40,656 bases of DNA from Bacteroidales bacterium (GCA_024409235.1 JAKSUA010000025.1:1-40656), one strand, 5' to 3'; shown: positions 26,009 to 35,324, counted from the first letter of the stretch. Notes: a model not told the origin generated them from the letters alone. Translations and numbers: made by a program.

Positions 26009-26712
26009 TGAGTTCAATCTTCAAATTCAAACAATTTGCTATTACCCAGGAACATTCTGCATTAAAATTAGGAACTGATGCAGTTTTACTTGGTTGTGCA
26101 GCACGTTTTTCATCACCTACAAACATTCTTGACATAGGTACGGGAACTGGTATTTTAGCTTTAATGATGGCGCAAAGATTCAACTGTTCCATTACCGCCA
26201 TTGATATTGATGAAAACGCAATCAAAGATGCCGAAATAAATTTTGCAGCAAGTAAATGGACTAAAAATATTCAATTGCAACACAAAAGCGTACAAGATTT
26301 TACAAACGAGCAGAAAGAAGAATTCGATGGAATCATCTGCAATCCGCCTTTTTTTTCAAACAGTTTAACAAACAACGACAAAAGCAAAACAATAGCCAGA
26401 CATACTGTCAATCTTACACCTGAAATTCTTTTTTCTTGTATTTACAAACTTCTCAATAATAACGGAACTGCATATATTATTATTCCATGTTCAGAAAAGA
26501 TACGATTTATACAAGCTGCCGTAGAGAACAATTTATACGCCACACATACAATACTCATCTATCCGTTTGCCAATTCAGAAAATCCAAATAGAACTATTAT
26601 AGAATTTCGAAAAAATTGGAAAGAATTTGGTACAGAAGAAATTCATATAAGAAATGCCGACAAAACATATACTCATTTATTCAAAGAATTAACTAAAGAT
26701 TTTTATTTATAA
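26008..26712 (+). CDS. trmN6: tRNA1(Val) A37 N6-methyltransferase family protein (TrmN6/YfiC)
   Basis: Members methylate N6 of adenine 37 in tRNA1(Val). The 234-residue protein has the family start FKFKQFAITQEHSALKLGTDAVLLG, the SAM-binding ILDIGTGTGILALMMAQR (about residues 42-59), the acidic strand end AIDIDENA, and the catalytic CNPPFF, the NPPF form used by N6-adenine methylases. There is no other domain. It is coupled to PBP1A by TAATG overlap and followed 4 bp later by the deacetylase. Confidence 0.9.
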   Translation: MSSIFKFKQFAITQEHSALKLGTDAVLLGCAARFSSPTNILDIGTGTGILALMMAQRFNCSITAIDIDENAIKDAEINFAASKWTKNIQLQHKSVQDFTNEQKEEFDGIICNPPFFSNSLTNNDKSKTIARHTVNLTPEILFSCIYKLLNNNGTAYIIIPCSEKIRFIQAAVENNLYATHTILIYPFANSENPNRTIIEFRKNWKEFGTEEIHIRNADKTYTHLFKELTKDFYL

Positions 26713-26716
26713 CAGT

Positions 26717-27931
26717 ATGAAGAGAATTATTCTAATCCTTTCTTTTTTTAGCAACATTTGTTTTGGACAAATAGGAGAAATCTGTAACTGGGACAGCAAT
26801 AAAAAGGCTGCAGTTGTACTTACTTTTGACGATTGGCTAACAACACATCCGACACTAGTGATTCCTGCACTTAAAGAAAGAAGTATGACAGCGACATTTT
26901 ACTTTATCGCAAAAAATATGTCAAAAACAAAAGCGACACAACTTCAGAAAGCATTTGAAGCAGGTCACGAAATAGGCAATCATTCCTACACTCATCCACA
27001 ATCTGATTCTGCAATTGCTTCAGAAGTACGTAAGGCAAAAATGATTATCGATTCCGTATTACCTAAACAAAAAATCACGACTTTCGACTATCCTTATGGT
27101 ACTGTTAGTGATATGTTGTATGACACTGTTAAAAATTGCGGTCATATTGCAGCACGTGGAGTCTGGCCGCCAACAAATTTTAAATATTCATTTGCTTCAA
27201 AAGAAAATGACTATTACAACATTCGTACTGTAAGTGTTGGAGGTGATGGTGTTACAAATGCTAAGAATTTTGCATCATACATAACAAAAATAGTAAACGG
27301 CGGTGGATTACTCACATTTTTATATCACGGGGTTGACAAATCTAGTGATTACGCAAATGTGCCAAAAGAAGTTTTCTATGCAGAACTTGACACATTACAA
27401 TCTTTTCAAGACAAAATTTGGATTACAACACTTGCAAATGCAATACTTTACCATAAAGAAAAAAGATGTGCACAATTATCTTTTCTGGAAAATGAATCAA
27501 TCGAAAATTCATTATTTGTAGAAATAACCGATACATTGCCAGACTCTATTTACAATTACCCTTTAACAGTGAGAATATTTAACAATGGAAAAACATTTAA
27601 CCATATAGAGCAACAAGGAACAGACTGTCCTATTCTTTTTCAAAATTATGAATACGTACTTTTCCGAGCTATTCCCGATGGCGGCGTTATTGAACTAAAA
27701 TATGGAGACTGGGATGTTGTCAACATTGAGGAAACAGAAAATGACACTTCAATTTCAATAAAAAATCACACCATTTTCGTACAAACAAACGAAAATGCCA
27801 CAGTTATTCTTTATTCCACAAATGGACAATGTATTGATAAAAAATCTGGTTCTTGCCAATTTCAAATTGAAAAACCAGGGTTCTACATTATTATGATAGA
27901 TGGGAAAAGCAAGAAAATTGTTATCGAATAA
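26717..27931 (+). CDS. Secreted polysaccharide deacetylase with T9SS-type C-terminal domain
   Basis: A NodB-domain (CE4) enzyme expected to remove acetyl groups from a polysaccharide outside the cell. The 404-residue product has a signal peptide (cleavage near CFG/QIGE). NodB motifs present are TFDDWL (two Asp), HSYTHP (metal His pair) and LTFLYHG (late His). The usual RxPYG motif reads FDYPYG, lacking the Arg. After the catalytic domain (to about 250) there is a beta linker, and the last about 50 residues (VILYSTNGQCIDKKSG, then GFYIIMIDGKSKKIVIE) look like a Por/T9SS type A sorting domain. It lies 4 bp after the methyltransferase gene and ends the operon. Confidence 0.85.
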   Translation: MKRIILILSFFSNICFGQIGEICNWDSNKKAAVVLTFDDWLTTHPTLVIPALKERSMTATFYFIAKNMSKTKATQLQKAFEAGHEIGNHSYTHPQSDSAIASEVRKAKMIIDSVLPKQKITTFDYPYGTVSDMLYDTVKNCGHIAARGVWPPTNFKYSFASKENDYYNIRTVSVGGDGVTNAKNFASYITKIVNGGGLLTFLYHGVDKSSDYANVPKEVFYAELDTLQSFQDKIWITTLANAILYHKEKRCAQLSFLENESIENSLFVEITDTLPDSIYNYPLTVRIFNNGKTFNHIEQQGTDCPILFQNYEYVLFRAIPDGGVIELKYGDWDVVNIEETENDTSISIKNHTIFVQTNENATVILYSTNGQCIDKKSGSCQFQIEKPGFYIIMIDGKSKKIVIE

Positions 27932-27970
27932 ATTATTTACAATAACAACAACTCCTACTCTGACAAATAA

Positions 27971-27992
27971 AAAAATCTAACCAAAGATTTTT
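27971..27992. terminator. Hairpin between the deacetylase gene and the convergent operon
   Basis: AAAAATCT (27971-27978) pairs with AGATTTTT (27985-27992) around a 6-nt loop. The stem is weak but A- and T-flanked, placed between two convergent stop codons. Confidence 0.5.
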
Positions 27993-28001
27993 ATCTATAG
28001 T

Positions 28002-28841
28002 CTATTCGAAATCATCGTCATCAGACTCATCGTCAAAATCATCAGAATCACCATTACCTATATATGGTGAACCACTGATGTCGTCAATATCGAAACCTAA
28101 CAAATCTTCCTCCTGAAGTTTTCCATGAACAATCTCTTCTATTTCACTATCAGAAAAAGCACGGACATTGGTAATAATCACATGTTTATCAAGAAAATCG
28201 CCTAATTCCTCACAGGCATCAATCACATCACCAACCACATTTTTTACCGGTTCATTTATAGGAATTAAAAGCGAAGCCTTTACCAAATGATTTTCCACAT
28301 GCAATGATTCAATCTCCATAGCATAGCGTTCCGAAGATGAAGCAAATTCATTTCTGATAATTTTCTCCTGAAATTCCGTAAAGAAATCCTCATTTTTATG
28401 AACTAAACATACGAAATAACGCAAACTAGCTCCCTTTCCACCTAATCCAGTTGAAATTAATATCTGATTATCATCCTCAAGCAAAGAACTTTCAAGCAAC
28501 ATTTTTGATTCGCGGTAAGCCATTGTTGCCCATAGTTTTATTTCTCCGTCGGAATCATTTTTGAATTTCTCCAAGAAACGGAAAGTTTCTATATCTTCGA
28601 ACGAAGCAAGTTGAATTAGAATGTCTCTTTTTTCTTCCAACCGAGCCTCAACATCATACAAAATTGGAATTTTTGATAACACATCATTCAACTCCACCAC
28701 GTGTTTTTTCAACATGCCAGACCGTTTGAAATAATTCATCTGAATATCCAAATCAATCTGTTCCTCTATGATATTCAATCGTTGAGGATTTTCACTATAC
28801 ATTTTCTGAATTCTATCCAACAAATCTCCTGAAGATGACAT
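28002..28841 (-). CDS. Unrecognised cytosolic protein with acidic C-terminal tail
   Basis: I do not recognise a family. The 279-residue protein has no signal peptide or membrane segment. Residues 1-130 are helical and charged, with a ELNDVLSKIP region and repeated leucine/glutamate patterns. Residues about 140-230 look alpha/beta (ISTGLGGKGASLRYFVCLVHK, HVIITNVRAF). The last about 20 residues are nearly all Asp, Glu, Ser and Gly. It is the last gene of a four-gene minus-strand operon, 11 bp after the GH3-beta-lactamase gene. Confidence 0.65.
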   Translation of the reverse strand: MSSSGDLLDRIQKMYSENPQRLNIIEEQIDLDIQMNYFKRSGMLKKHVVELNDVLSKIPILYDVEARLEEKRDILIQLASFEDIETFRFLEKFKNDSDGEIKLWATMAYRESKMLLESSLLEDDNQILISTGLGGKGASLRYFVCLVHKNEDFFTEFQEKIIRNEFASSSERYAMEIESLHVENHLVKASLLIPINEPVKNVVGDVIDACEELGDFLDKHVIITNVRAFSDSEIEEIVHGKLQEEDLLGFDIDDISGSPYIGNGDSDDFDDESDDDDFE

Positions 28842-28852
28842 ATAGTTTTTAA

Positions 28853-31800
28853 TTAAATTATTGCATCATAAATAATCCGCTGAATTCTTGGGCGAACAGC
28901 AGAATCGCCTAACATTGTATTTTTTGCGTCCGGAGTAATCCTATTAACTCTATTCGACAAGAATATGTATATTAAAGACTGTTCCGGATCAACCCAAAAC
29001 AATGTCCCTGTAAAACCAGTATGACCATAACTTTTAGGTGAAGTACAACGACAAGTAGGATCTATCTTATTTGGCACAACCTCCGGCTTATCAAACCCAT
29101 ACCCTTTTCTATTTCCATTTTCACAGAAAGGACATGAAGTAAACAACTCAATTGTTTCCGAATCAAGAAATTTTTCACCGCCATACGTACCCTTATTCAG
29201 CAGCATCTGTAATAATTTTGCCAAATCATAGGCATTAGAGAACAATCCCGCATGACCACTTACGCCTCCTAAAATAGAAGCTCCCCTATCGTGAACATAT
29301 CCCTGCAACAACTGATGACGAAAATACTCATCATTTTCTGTAGGAGCAATTTCCGACTTTGGAAACTTTTGCAACGGCAGATAACCTAATGTTGACGCCC
29401 CCAATTTTGCATAAAAATTCTCCTCAGTATATTTATCCAATGATTTTCCAGATATATTTTTCACTACATCCGTCATTAAATAAAACCCCAAATCACTATA
29501 TACAACTTCTTTTTTAGGATTTAACGGTGACTCCACAATTAAACGAAAAACGGTGTCACGATATGCGTTGTTCATATACACTCCTGTTCCAATCTCTATA
29601 GCATGATTTTCGTCTTTTTCTGAAACAAATGCATTCTCGACATACTCAAAATCTTTCTTCAGATACAACTGATATTCAATCATATACGGATATTCTGCCG
29701 AACGTGTTCGGGACTTCATTCCCTTTCCATAAAAATCCTTTATAAACGTTGGTGAAGCAGCTACACCTGGTTTTAATTGAGCCTGATGCGTTAAAATATT
29801 ATACATCACTAGTGTATCCTTGTTTGAACCTTTTACATAAGGCAGATATTCACCAAGAGTTTTGTTCAAATCAAACTTTTTTTCATCATACAATTTCATC
29901 AATGAAACTGTTGTCGCAGCAGACTTTGTAACTGAAGCCAAGTCATAAATTGTTTTATCCGTTACAGAATCGGCAGAGCCATAGGATAAAAGCCCGAAAG
30001 CTTTTTCAAAAACAACAATTCCATCTTTTGCAACTAGAACTTCGCAGCCTGGCATTGCACCATATTCTATAAATTTATTTACTACGGAATCAATTTTTTT
30101 TAGTTTTTCTTCAGACATGCCTACTTCTATAGGATCTCCAGAACGAAGACGTTCTATTGACGAATACGAGATGCCTTCACCGGCATTAAATCCACCAGCC
30201 GAAACAGGAAGATTTCCACTTGCTGGCAATGCCCCGAACAAAACTTCCGGAGTGATTTCCTGAACCAGTTTTTTGAAATCATACGCAACAACAAGTGATT
30301 CCACATTTTTTAGTGCATCTTTAAAGTAATCCAAAGCATACGGATTTGCATGCAGAACCATAACCACATTATTTCTTGCAGCTATTTTTCCTACTATATC
30401 AACCATTTGTTGCGTAATTCCATATTTCTTACTTGGATAAGAACTTGTTCCTTGAACATCAAGAATAACAACGTCAAATTTATTTAAATCCACAAGCGTC
30501 TTTTCTATAATTTGTTCATATCCGGCTGAAGCAGGAACTACAAACGAAGTAACATCTGCCTGCTTTTTCAAACGATTCACAAAATAAGAAGTTCCATTCT
30601 TCAAAGAAACAACAGCAATCTTTTTCGTATCAAGTTTACGGAACGGTAACTGAGATTTTGAATCTTTAACTACAGTGATTGATGACTGAACAAGTTTTCG
30701 ATTAAGATTTTTTGCATATGGAGTATTTAAATCCTCATACAGATTATTTAAATCAACATGAGTTCGTTCCGGAACTTTCATCCAAGATTTTGCAATCAAG
30801 ATTCTACGGCAATGTTCATCTATATCAGCCTGCTTAACACGTCCGTTTTCCAACGCCTGTTTAATTGCCTCAATTGCTTTTGGTACATCTAACGTAAATT
30901 CAAGAACATCATTTCCTGCCAATAAGGCACGAACTTCCACTTCTCCTGCAGGAAATGCATTACTTACCGCCTTCATATTTAGCGCATCAGTAAAAATCAA
31001 TCCCTGGAAATTCAATTCTTTTCTCAACTTCTCATTAACAATCTTTGGAGAAAGTGTTGATGGCAAATTCTTCGTTTTGTCCATAGAAGGAACATACAAA
31101 TGAGCTATCATAATACCCGTCAAATCATTTTTAATCAAATGTTTAAAAGGATATAACTCATAATTTTCCAATTCTTCTTTTGTTCCATTTACAAGCGGCA
31201 GGGAATAATGCGAATCACTCGCAGTGTTTCCGTGCCCAGGAAAATGTTTTGCCGTTGTTAATATATTGTAAGACTGCATACCACGCATATACAACAATCC
31301 TTTTTTTGCAACATTCAACTTTTCCTCGCCAAACGAACGAGTATTAATCACTGGATTCTGAGGATTATTATTAATATCAACAACGGGAGCGAAATTGATA
31401 TGAATTCCCATTCTAACACACTGACGACCAACCTCTTTTCCCATTTCCTCAATTAATTCTTCATTCTTTTTATCAATTGCACCCAACTGAAGCTGACGAG
31501 GAAAAGCTATAGTACTATCCAAACGCATAGCTAAGCCCCATTCACCATCTATTGCAACAGACAATGGTATTTTTGAAAGACTTTGGAAATCATTTGTCAT
31601 TTTGGCCTGTGCTATAGGAGAACCTTTAAAAAATATTACTCCCCCAATATGATTTTCAGTAATCAGCTTTTTAACAGCAGCACTGTTATTTTGCTTTGGA
31701 TCGGAATATGCGGCAACCATAAACAATTGTCCTATTTTCTCATCCAAAGTCATTGTATTAAACACTGAATCAACCCATTGCATATCTGCTCCTTCAAATG

Positions 31801-31897
31801 GATAAGACGATTCTTTTGTTGATTCACTTGAATTTAATAATTCACAATTCAGAAACAGTAATGCAAAAAACAGTAATATAAACTTATATATTTTCAT
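28853..31897 (-). CDS. NagZ-type GH3 glycosidase fused to a beta-lactamase-family serine hydrolase
   Basis: This 1014-residue exported protein joins two domains. The N-terminus is a signal sequence with a Cys at FLNCELL, so it may be a lipoprotein, though Asn before Cys is not ideal. The GH3 domain (about residues 40-400) has the NagZ signature KHFPGHG...DSH (about 217-227), whose His/Asp dyad acts as acid/base, and the nucleophile Asp in FTDALNMKA (about 304). The C-terminal half is a class C-like serine hydrolase: SxxK in ASVTKSAAT (about 656), YSD in VVYSDLGF, and HTGFTG (about 957). Such fusions are common in Bacteroidota and fit envelope peptidoglycan turnover. The start ATG overlaps the M42 stop by one base. 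Confidence 0.92.
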   Translation of the reverse strand: MKIYKFILLFFALLFLNCELLNSSESTKESSYPFEGADMQWVDSVFNTMTLDEKIGQLFMVAAYSDPKQNNSAAVKKLITENHIGGVIFFKGSPIAQAKMTNDFQSLSKIPLSVAIDGEWGLAMRLDSTIAFPRQLQLGAIDKKNEELIEEMGKEVGRQCVRMGIHINFAPVVDINNNPQNPVINTRSFGEEKLNVAKKGLLYMRGMQSYNILTTAKHFPGHGNTASDSHYSLPLVNGTKEELENYELYPFKHLIKNDLTGIMIAHLYVPSMDKTKNLPSTLSPKIVNEKLRKELNFQGLIFTDALNMKAVSNAFPAGEVEVRALLAGNDVLEFTLDVPKAIEAIKQALENGRVKQADIDEHCRRILIAKSWMKVPERTHVDLNNLYEDLNTPYAKNLNRKLVQSSITVVKDSKSQLPFRKLDTKKIAVVSLKNGTSYFVNRLKKQADVTSFVVPASAGYEQIIEKTLVDLNKFDVVILDVQGTSSYPSKKYGITQQMVDIVGKIAARNNVVMVLHANPYALDYFKDALKNVESLVVAYDFKKLVQEITPEVLFGALPASGNLPVSAGGFNAGEGISYSSIERLRSGDPIEVGMSEEKLKKIDSVVNKFIEYGAMPGCEVLVAKDGIVVFEKAFGLLSYGSADSVTDKTIYDLASVTKSAATTVSLMKLYDEKKFDLNKTLGEYLPYVKGSNKDTLVMYNILTHQAQLKPGVAASPTFIKDFYGKGMKSRTRSAEYPYMIEYQLYLKKDFEYVENAFVSEKDENHAIEIGTGVYMNNAYRDTVFRLIVESPLNPKKEVVYSDLGFYLMTDVVKNISGKSLDKYTEENFYAKLGASTLGYLPLQKFPKSEIAPTENDEYFRHQLLQGYVHDRGASILGGVSGHAGLFSNAYDLAKLLQMLLNKGTYGGEKFLDSETIELFTSCPFCENGNRKGYGFDKPEVVPNKIDPTCRCTSPKSYGHTGFTGTLFWVDPEQSLIYIFLSNRVNRITPDAKNTMLGDSAVRPRIQRIIYDAII

Positions 31898-32817
31898 TAT
31901 AAATATTCCATTAATTCTTTGTACAACAAATACATAGACTCTATATCATTTTTATGAATCTTTTCCTTTGGAGTATGAGGGAACTCCTGTGCAGCTCCAA
32001 CAAAACACCAATTCACCGCATAAGGAATCGACTGCAAGGAGCCGCCGTCACTTCCTCCTGCTGTCTCTACTTCCCTCTGAATGTCTATTTTTTTACTTTT
32101 AGCTATATTCAATATTTTATCCACAAATGTTTTTCGTGGAAGATTTGAGTCTTTTAAGGAAACAACACAGCCTTTATTATATTCAATCCCTTCCGTTATC
32201 CAAGTGATATCTGCTATCAACGCATTATGAAAATGATAATTTTCGTATAAAAAACGCCAACAAAACTTAGCATTTCCGCTTCGCGTTTCTTCTCCTGTAG
32301 AAAAAACTATAGCTCCGTTTTCCATCGTTTCTGCAAGACGTAGAGCCACATACACTCCTACACGATTGTCCAAAAACGGAGATTCAATAAAGTCCCCATT
32401 TTCAGAAAAATCAGGCTTATACGTCAACAATGTTCCTCGCTCCAGTTCTTCTGCAGACTCATAATATAATTCATCTTCCACTTCACGAAGAACACAAGAA
32501 ACCTCACGTCCATCCTGCAATCCCACCAATTCTGTTCCATCTTCACAACGTGGCGATCCAACAGGCACCAATGTTTTATTGTATCCCACCATATAAGCAA
32601 CACTATCAATATGTGCGAAAATAGCAGTACGAGGATTTCCCCACACAAGCATCACACAGTCTTGAAATTCTTCGCCATAAAGAATATGGGGTTTACGATG
32701 CCACGAAGAACTATTTTTTTCTACATAATCTACAATAAATCTGGCCATTCGGCTTTCATCACTTGACGGAGCCGAAATGCTACACAATTTTTGTAATAAT
32801 TTATAATCCTCACTCAT
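31897..32817 (-). CDS. M42-family aminopeptidase (glutamyl/deblocking aminopeptidase type)
   Basis: A cytosolic zinc exopeptidase family. The 306-residue protein has metal-ligand motifs in order: FAHIDSVAY, FLDNRVGVY (bridging Asp), STGEET (catalytic Glu), LIADITW, GGSDGGSLQ and FPHTPKEKIHKND. The start is ATG 32817 (MSEDYKLLQKLCSISAPS), which overlaps the upstream yigZ stop by 8 bp (ATGAGTGA). An upstream start at 32883 would lie well inside yigZ and gives a non-family basic extension. It is somewhat short for M42 (about 340-360), with no clear missing motif. Confidence 0.82.
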   Translation of the reverse strand: MSEDYKLLQKLCSISAPSSDESRMARFIVDYVEKNSSSWHRKPHILYGEEFQDCVMLVWGNPRTAIFAHIDSVAYMVGYNKTLVPVGSPRCEDGTELVGLQDGREVSCVLREVEDELYYESAEELERGTLLTYKPDFSENGDFIESPFLDNRVGVYVALRLAETMENGAIVFSTGEETRSGNAKFCWRFLYENYHFHNALIADITWITEGIEYNKGCVVSLKDSNLPRKTFVDKILNIAKSKKIDIQREVETAGGSDGGSLQSIPYAVNWCFVGAAQEFPHTPKEKIHKNDIESMYLLYKELMEYL

Positions 32818-33412
32818 TTTCCAACGATACCTCCGATATTTTTTGTAATGCAGCAACACACTCTGCAGCAAGATTCTGAGCAACAGAACAACGAAGCGAA
32901 CAACTTTCCATAAATGATTGCGACAAAATCTCGCATTTGTTCCGCTTAATTATGTTCATCACTGTATTATTCTGTTCATAAGTAAAATTAACTGTAAAAT
33001 ATGACTGAATTACTTTTTCAACAATTTCGGCGTTATTCAAAGCATCCTTCGTTGCTTCCTTATACGCTTGAATCAATCCACCAACGCCCAACAAAATTCC
33101 GCCAAAATAACGCACAACAACAACTAAAACATTGGTAACGCCAAAGGATTCCAGCTGTCCTAGAATTGGTTTTCCTGCAGAATTTGATGGTTCGCCATCA
33201 TCGGAACATCGGAACTGTTCACCATGATTTCCAATTTTATACGCCCAACAATGATGACGTGCCGCATGATGTTCTTTACGCAAAGCCTCCAAATACGACT
33301 TCACTTCCGATTCTGAATGTACAGGATACGCATAGGCAATAAATTTACTACCCTTGTCCTTAAACAGTCCTTCCGAAGATTTTGTTATTGTTTTATAAGT
33401 ATTTTCCGCCAT
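32810..33412 (-). CDS. YigZ/IMPACT family protein
   Basis: The 200-residue protein matches the YigZ/IMPACT family, whose biochemical role in bacteria is uncertain. The diagnostic N-domain is intact: KDKGSKFIAYAYPV, HHAARHHCWAYKIG, RCSDDGEPSNSAGKPIL and RYFGGILLGVGGLIQAY. The C-terminal part is a ferredoxin-like domain (VNFTYEQNNTVMNIIKRN). It leads the operon yigZ - M42 peptidase - GH3/beta-lactamase - unknown, and a -7 box lies 15 bp upstream. Confidence 0.92.
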   Translation of the reverse strand: MAENTYKTITKSSEGLFKDKGSKFIAYAYPVHSESEVKSYLEALRKEHHAARHHCWAYKIGNHGEQFRCSDDGEPSNSAGKPILGQLESFGVTNVLVVVVRYFGGILLGVGGLIQAYKEATKDALNNAEIVEKVIQSYFTVNFTYEQNNTVMNIIKRNKCEILSQSFMESCSLRCSVAQNLAAECVAALQKISEVSLENE

Positions 33413-33427
33413 CCTTTTATCTCACTT

Positions 33428-33435
33428 CAAAAATA
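33428..33435 (-). promoter_or_regulatory. -7 promoter box of the yigZ operon
   Basis: TATTTTTG on the minus strand matches TAnnTTTG, ending 15 bp before the ATG. The -33 region has no TTTG. Confidence 0.4.
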
Positions 33436-33498
33436 ACAAAGTGATTTCGACGGATAAAATCTTTAACACGCAAGTTTTCAACGTATTGTACACAACAA

Positions 33499-33534
33499 AA
33501 AAGAGGTTGACTCAAACGAATCAACCTCTTTTAT
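33499..33534 (-). terminator. Terminator of rplS
   Basis: A perfect 12-bp stem, AAAAGAGGTTGA (33499-33510) with TCAACCTCTTTT (33521-33532), has a 10-nt loop and flanking A and T runs. It follows the rplS stop on the minus strand. Confidence 0.88.
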
Positions 33535-33559
33535 TAGTATTCTAGAAGAAAATACGTTA

Positions 33560-33907
33560 CTAAACGCGTTTTTCTTTGATACGAGCTTTTTTACCAGTTA
33601 AATCACGCAAGTAGAAGATACGAGCACGACGAACTTTACCTTTTTTATTAACTTCGATTTTATCAATCATTGGAGAATTTACAGGAATAATTCTTTCAAC
33701 ACCAACGTTTCCAGACATTTTTCTTACTGTAAAAGTTTCTACAGAACTTTCGTTTCTTCTTTGAAGAACTATACCACGAAATTGTTGGATACGTTCTTTA
33801 TCACCTTCTTTAATTTTATAATGAACAGTAATTGTATCTCCAGCTGAAAATTCTGGCCATTCTTTCTTTTCGATAACCTCGTTCTTTACTTCGTCTAATA
33901 GATTCAT
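33560..33907 (-). CDS. rplS: 50S ribosomal protein L19
   Basis: The 115-residue protein has the normal L19 length and motifs: [16 protein letters not shown], the [11 protein letters not shown] strand, and [20 protein letters not shown] then [25 protein letters not shown] use ATG 33907 ([11 protein letters not shown]), since the upstream ATG at 33961 would run through the promoter. It is monocistronic, not with rimM-trmD, as is common in Bacteroidota. Confidence 0.97.
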   Translation of the reverse strand: MNLLDEVKNEVIEKKEWPEFSAGDTITVHYKIKEGDKERIQQFRGIVLQRRNESSVETFTVRKMSGNVGVERIIPVNSPMIDKIEVNKKGKVRRARIFYLRDLTGKKARIKEKRV

Positions 33908-33930
33908 CTCGTTTATATTTTTTAGGTGGG

Positions 33931-33938
33931 CAAATGTA
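33931..33938 (-). promoter_or_regulatory. -7 promoter box of rplS
   Basis: TACATTTG on the minus strand matches TAnnTTTG and ends 23 bp before the ATG. TTTG (33955-33958) is present upstream, but only 16 bp away, closer than usual. Confidence 0.5.
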
Positions 33939-34002
33939 ATTATTTTTTTTAGAACAAACACACTTTTAAAAAAATCTTTTTCAAATATTCTAATTCGTTG
34001 AA

Positions 34003-35229
34003 TTATAGCCTTTCAACGTATGTAAATCCTAAAGACTCCACTACATTTTTTACTGAATTCTCATCAGAAGTGCCCTCTATAACCACATTTCCTGTAGCTA
34101 TATCCGCAGAAACACTTGTAACTCCTTCCAGCTTCATTAAATTTGTTTCCACTGTCATTTTACAATGATTGCAAGACATTCCTCCTACTTTATATGTAAT
34201 AGAATTTTCCATGACTTTATTTTGTTTTGGTTTATATTTCAATAATAACGCATTAAAAATCAGAGCGAAAAACAAGATTGTTGAAATTTGTTTCCACAAT
34301 GGAATCTGAACATGACAACACTGTTTTGCCATTTCAATATCAGTGAACCATTCCATTGGAGCCATATAATCAATCAACAAGCCAAAAGTGATTGCACCAA
34401 TTACTATACTAAACACATAAATTATCATTGTTCTCAAGCCCAAAACCTTCTGGACTATCATTAAAGAAGCAAGACTCACCGCCGGACCTGCCATTAAAAA
34501 CACTAAAGCCGCTCCTGGAGTCAATCCTTTCAACATTAATGCAGCAGCAATTGGGATTGATCCTGTTGCACACACATACATCGGCAAAGCAACTATAATT
34601 ACAGCCAACATTTCCAACAATGGTTTATCCGAAAAACTCAACAAAAAATTATCCGGAAGAAACACTGCTATCAACCCTGCAACGAATAAGCCCAACAACA
34701 TACGAGGTCCTATATCCTGCAACATTGCCACATATGCATAATGCAATATCTCTTTTATTTTAACTCCAAATCCTGTATTTTCAGTTTTGTTCTTTTCATC
34801 AGAACAAACAGACTCATTTTTTGAAGAATCATTATCAAATACAGTCACAAAAAAGCCTGAAAACACTGAAGTTATCAAAGCCGCCAAAGGACGAATCACC
34901 GCAAAAGGCAAACCGAAAACTGAATATGTAGCTAATATTGAATCCACACCAGTTTGAGGAGTCGCCGTCATAAATGAAGTTGTTGCTCCTTTTGATGCTC
35001 CTTCTTTCCGTAACGACATTGCTGTTGGCAACACTCCGCACGAACATAAAGGCAACGGAATTCCAAACAATGCTGCTAACAGAACTGACTTGAAAGAATT
35101 GTCTGCCAGATAATTTCTATAAAAATTTTTAGGTACAAGAACATGAAGTATTCCCGCACATAAAAATCCAAACAGCAGAAACGGGGTCATTTCAGCTATT
35201 ACTTGTAATAATGATAATGCACTTTCCAT
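34003..35229 (-). CDS. SO_0444-type Cu/Zn efflux permease with C-terminal HMA domain
   Basis: A membrane permease of the PF03773 (YraQ/ArsP-like) type, with a heavy-metal-binding domain at the end, matching the SO_0444 Cu/Zn efflux family. The 408-residue protein has two permease halves: [19 protein letters not shown] near residue 55 and a second half with [20 protein letters not shown]. Both contain Cys/Gly/Pro motifs that likely line the path. Residues about 340-408 form an HMA fold with the metal site GMSCNHC. The start ATG is fixed by a promoter ending 4 bp upstream. It is divergent from the symporter gene. Together with the P1B-ATPase it gives this window two metal exporters. Confidence 0.88.
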   Translation of the reverse strand: MESALSLLQVIAEMTPFLLFGFLCAGILHVLVPKNFYRNYLADNSFKSVLLAALFGIPLPLCSCGVLPTAMSLRKEGASKGATTSFMTATPQTGVDSILATYSVFGLPFAVIRPLAALITSVFSGFFVTVFDNDSSKNESVCSDEKNKTENTGFGVKIKEILHYAYVAMLQDIGPRMLLGLFVAGLIAVFLPDNFLLSFSDKPLLEMLAVIIVALPMYVCATGSIPIAAALMLKGLTPGAALVFLMAGPAVSLASLMIVQKVLGLRTMIIYVFSIVIGAITFGLLIDYMAPMEWFTDIEMAKQCCHVQIPLWKQISTILFFALIFNALLLKYKPKQNKVMENSITYKVGGMSCNHCKMTVETNLMKLEGVTSVSADIATGNVVIEGTSDENSVKNVVESLGFTYVERL

Positions 35230-35233
35230 ACAG

Positions 35234-35264
35234 CAAAAGTATATTTTTCTACTATACTTCCAAA
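35234..35264 (-). promoter_or_regulatory. Consensus promoter of the metal permease, apparently leaderless
   Basis: On the minus strand TTTG (35261-35264), 19 bp, then TACTTTTG (35234-35241) form a full match to the Bacteroidota promoter. The -7 box ends 5 nt before the A of the ATG, so the start site should fall at or next to the start codon. Confidence 0.72.
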
Positions 35265-35316
35265 CAAGAATATATTCTTTTAAGGCACATATTCCTTTTA
35301 TATAAGGTAAAATGCA

Positions 35317-35324
35317 TATTTTTG
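35317..35324 (+). promoter_or_regulatory. -7 promoter box of the sodium:solute symporter
   Basis: TATTTTTG matches TAnnTTTG, ending 17 bp before ATG 35342. The upstream ATG at 35312 lies before this box, so it cannot be the start of the mRNA made here. Confidence 0.5.

Noticed and set aside
28853..31897. GH3-beta-lactamase protein as a possible antibiotic-resistance beta-lactamase
   Set aside because: The serine hydrolase domain has SxxK, YSD and HTGFTG as in penicillin-binding or esterase-type relatives fused to NagZ; nothing points to a resistance enzyme.
33908..33961. Longer L19 start at 33961
   Set aside because: It spans the -7 box at 33931-33938 and adds residues not found in L19.
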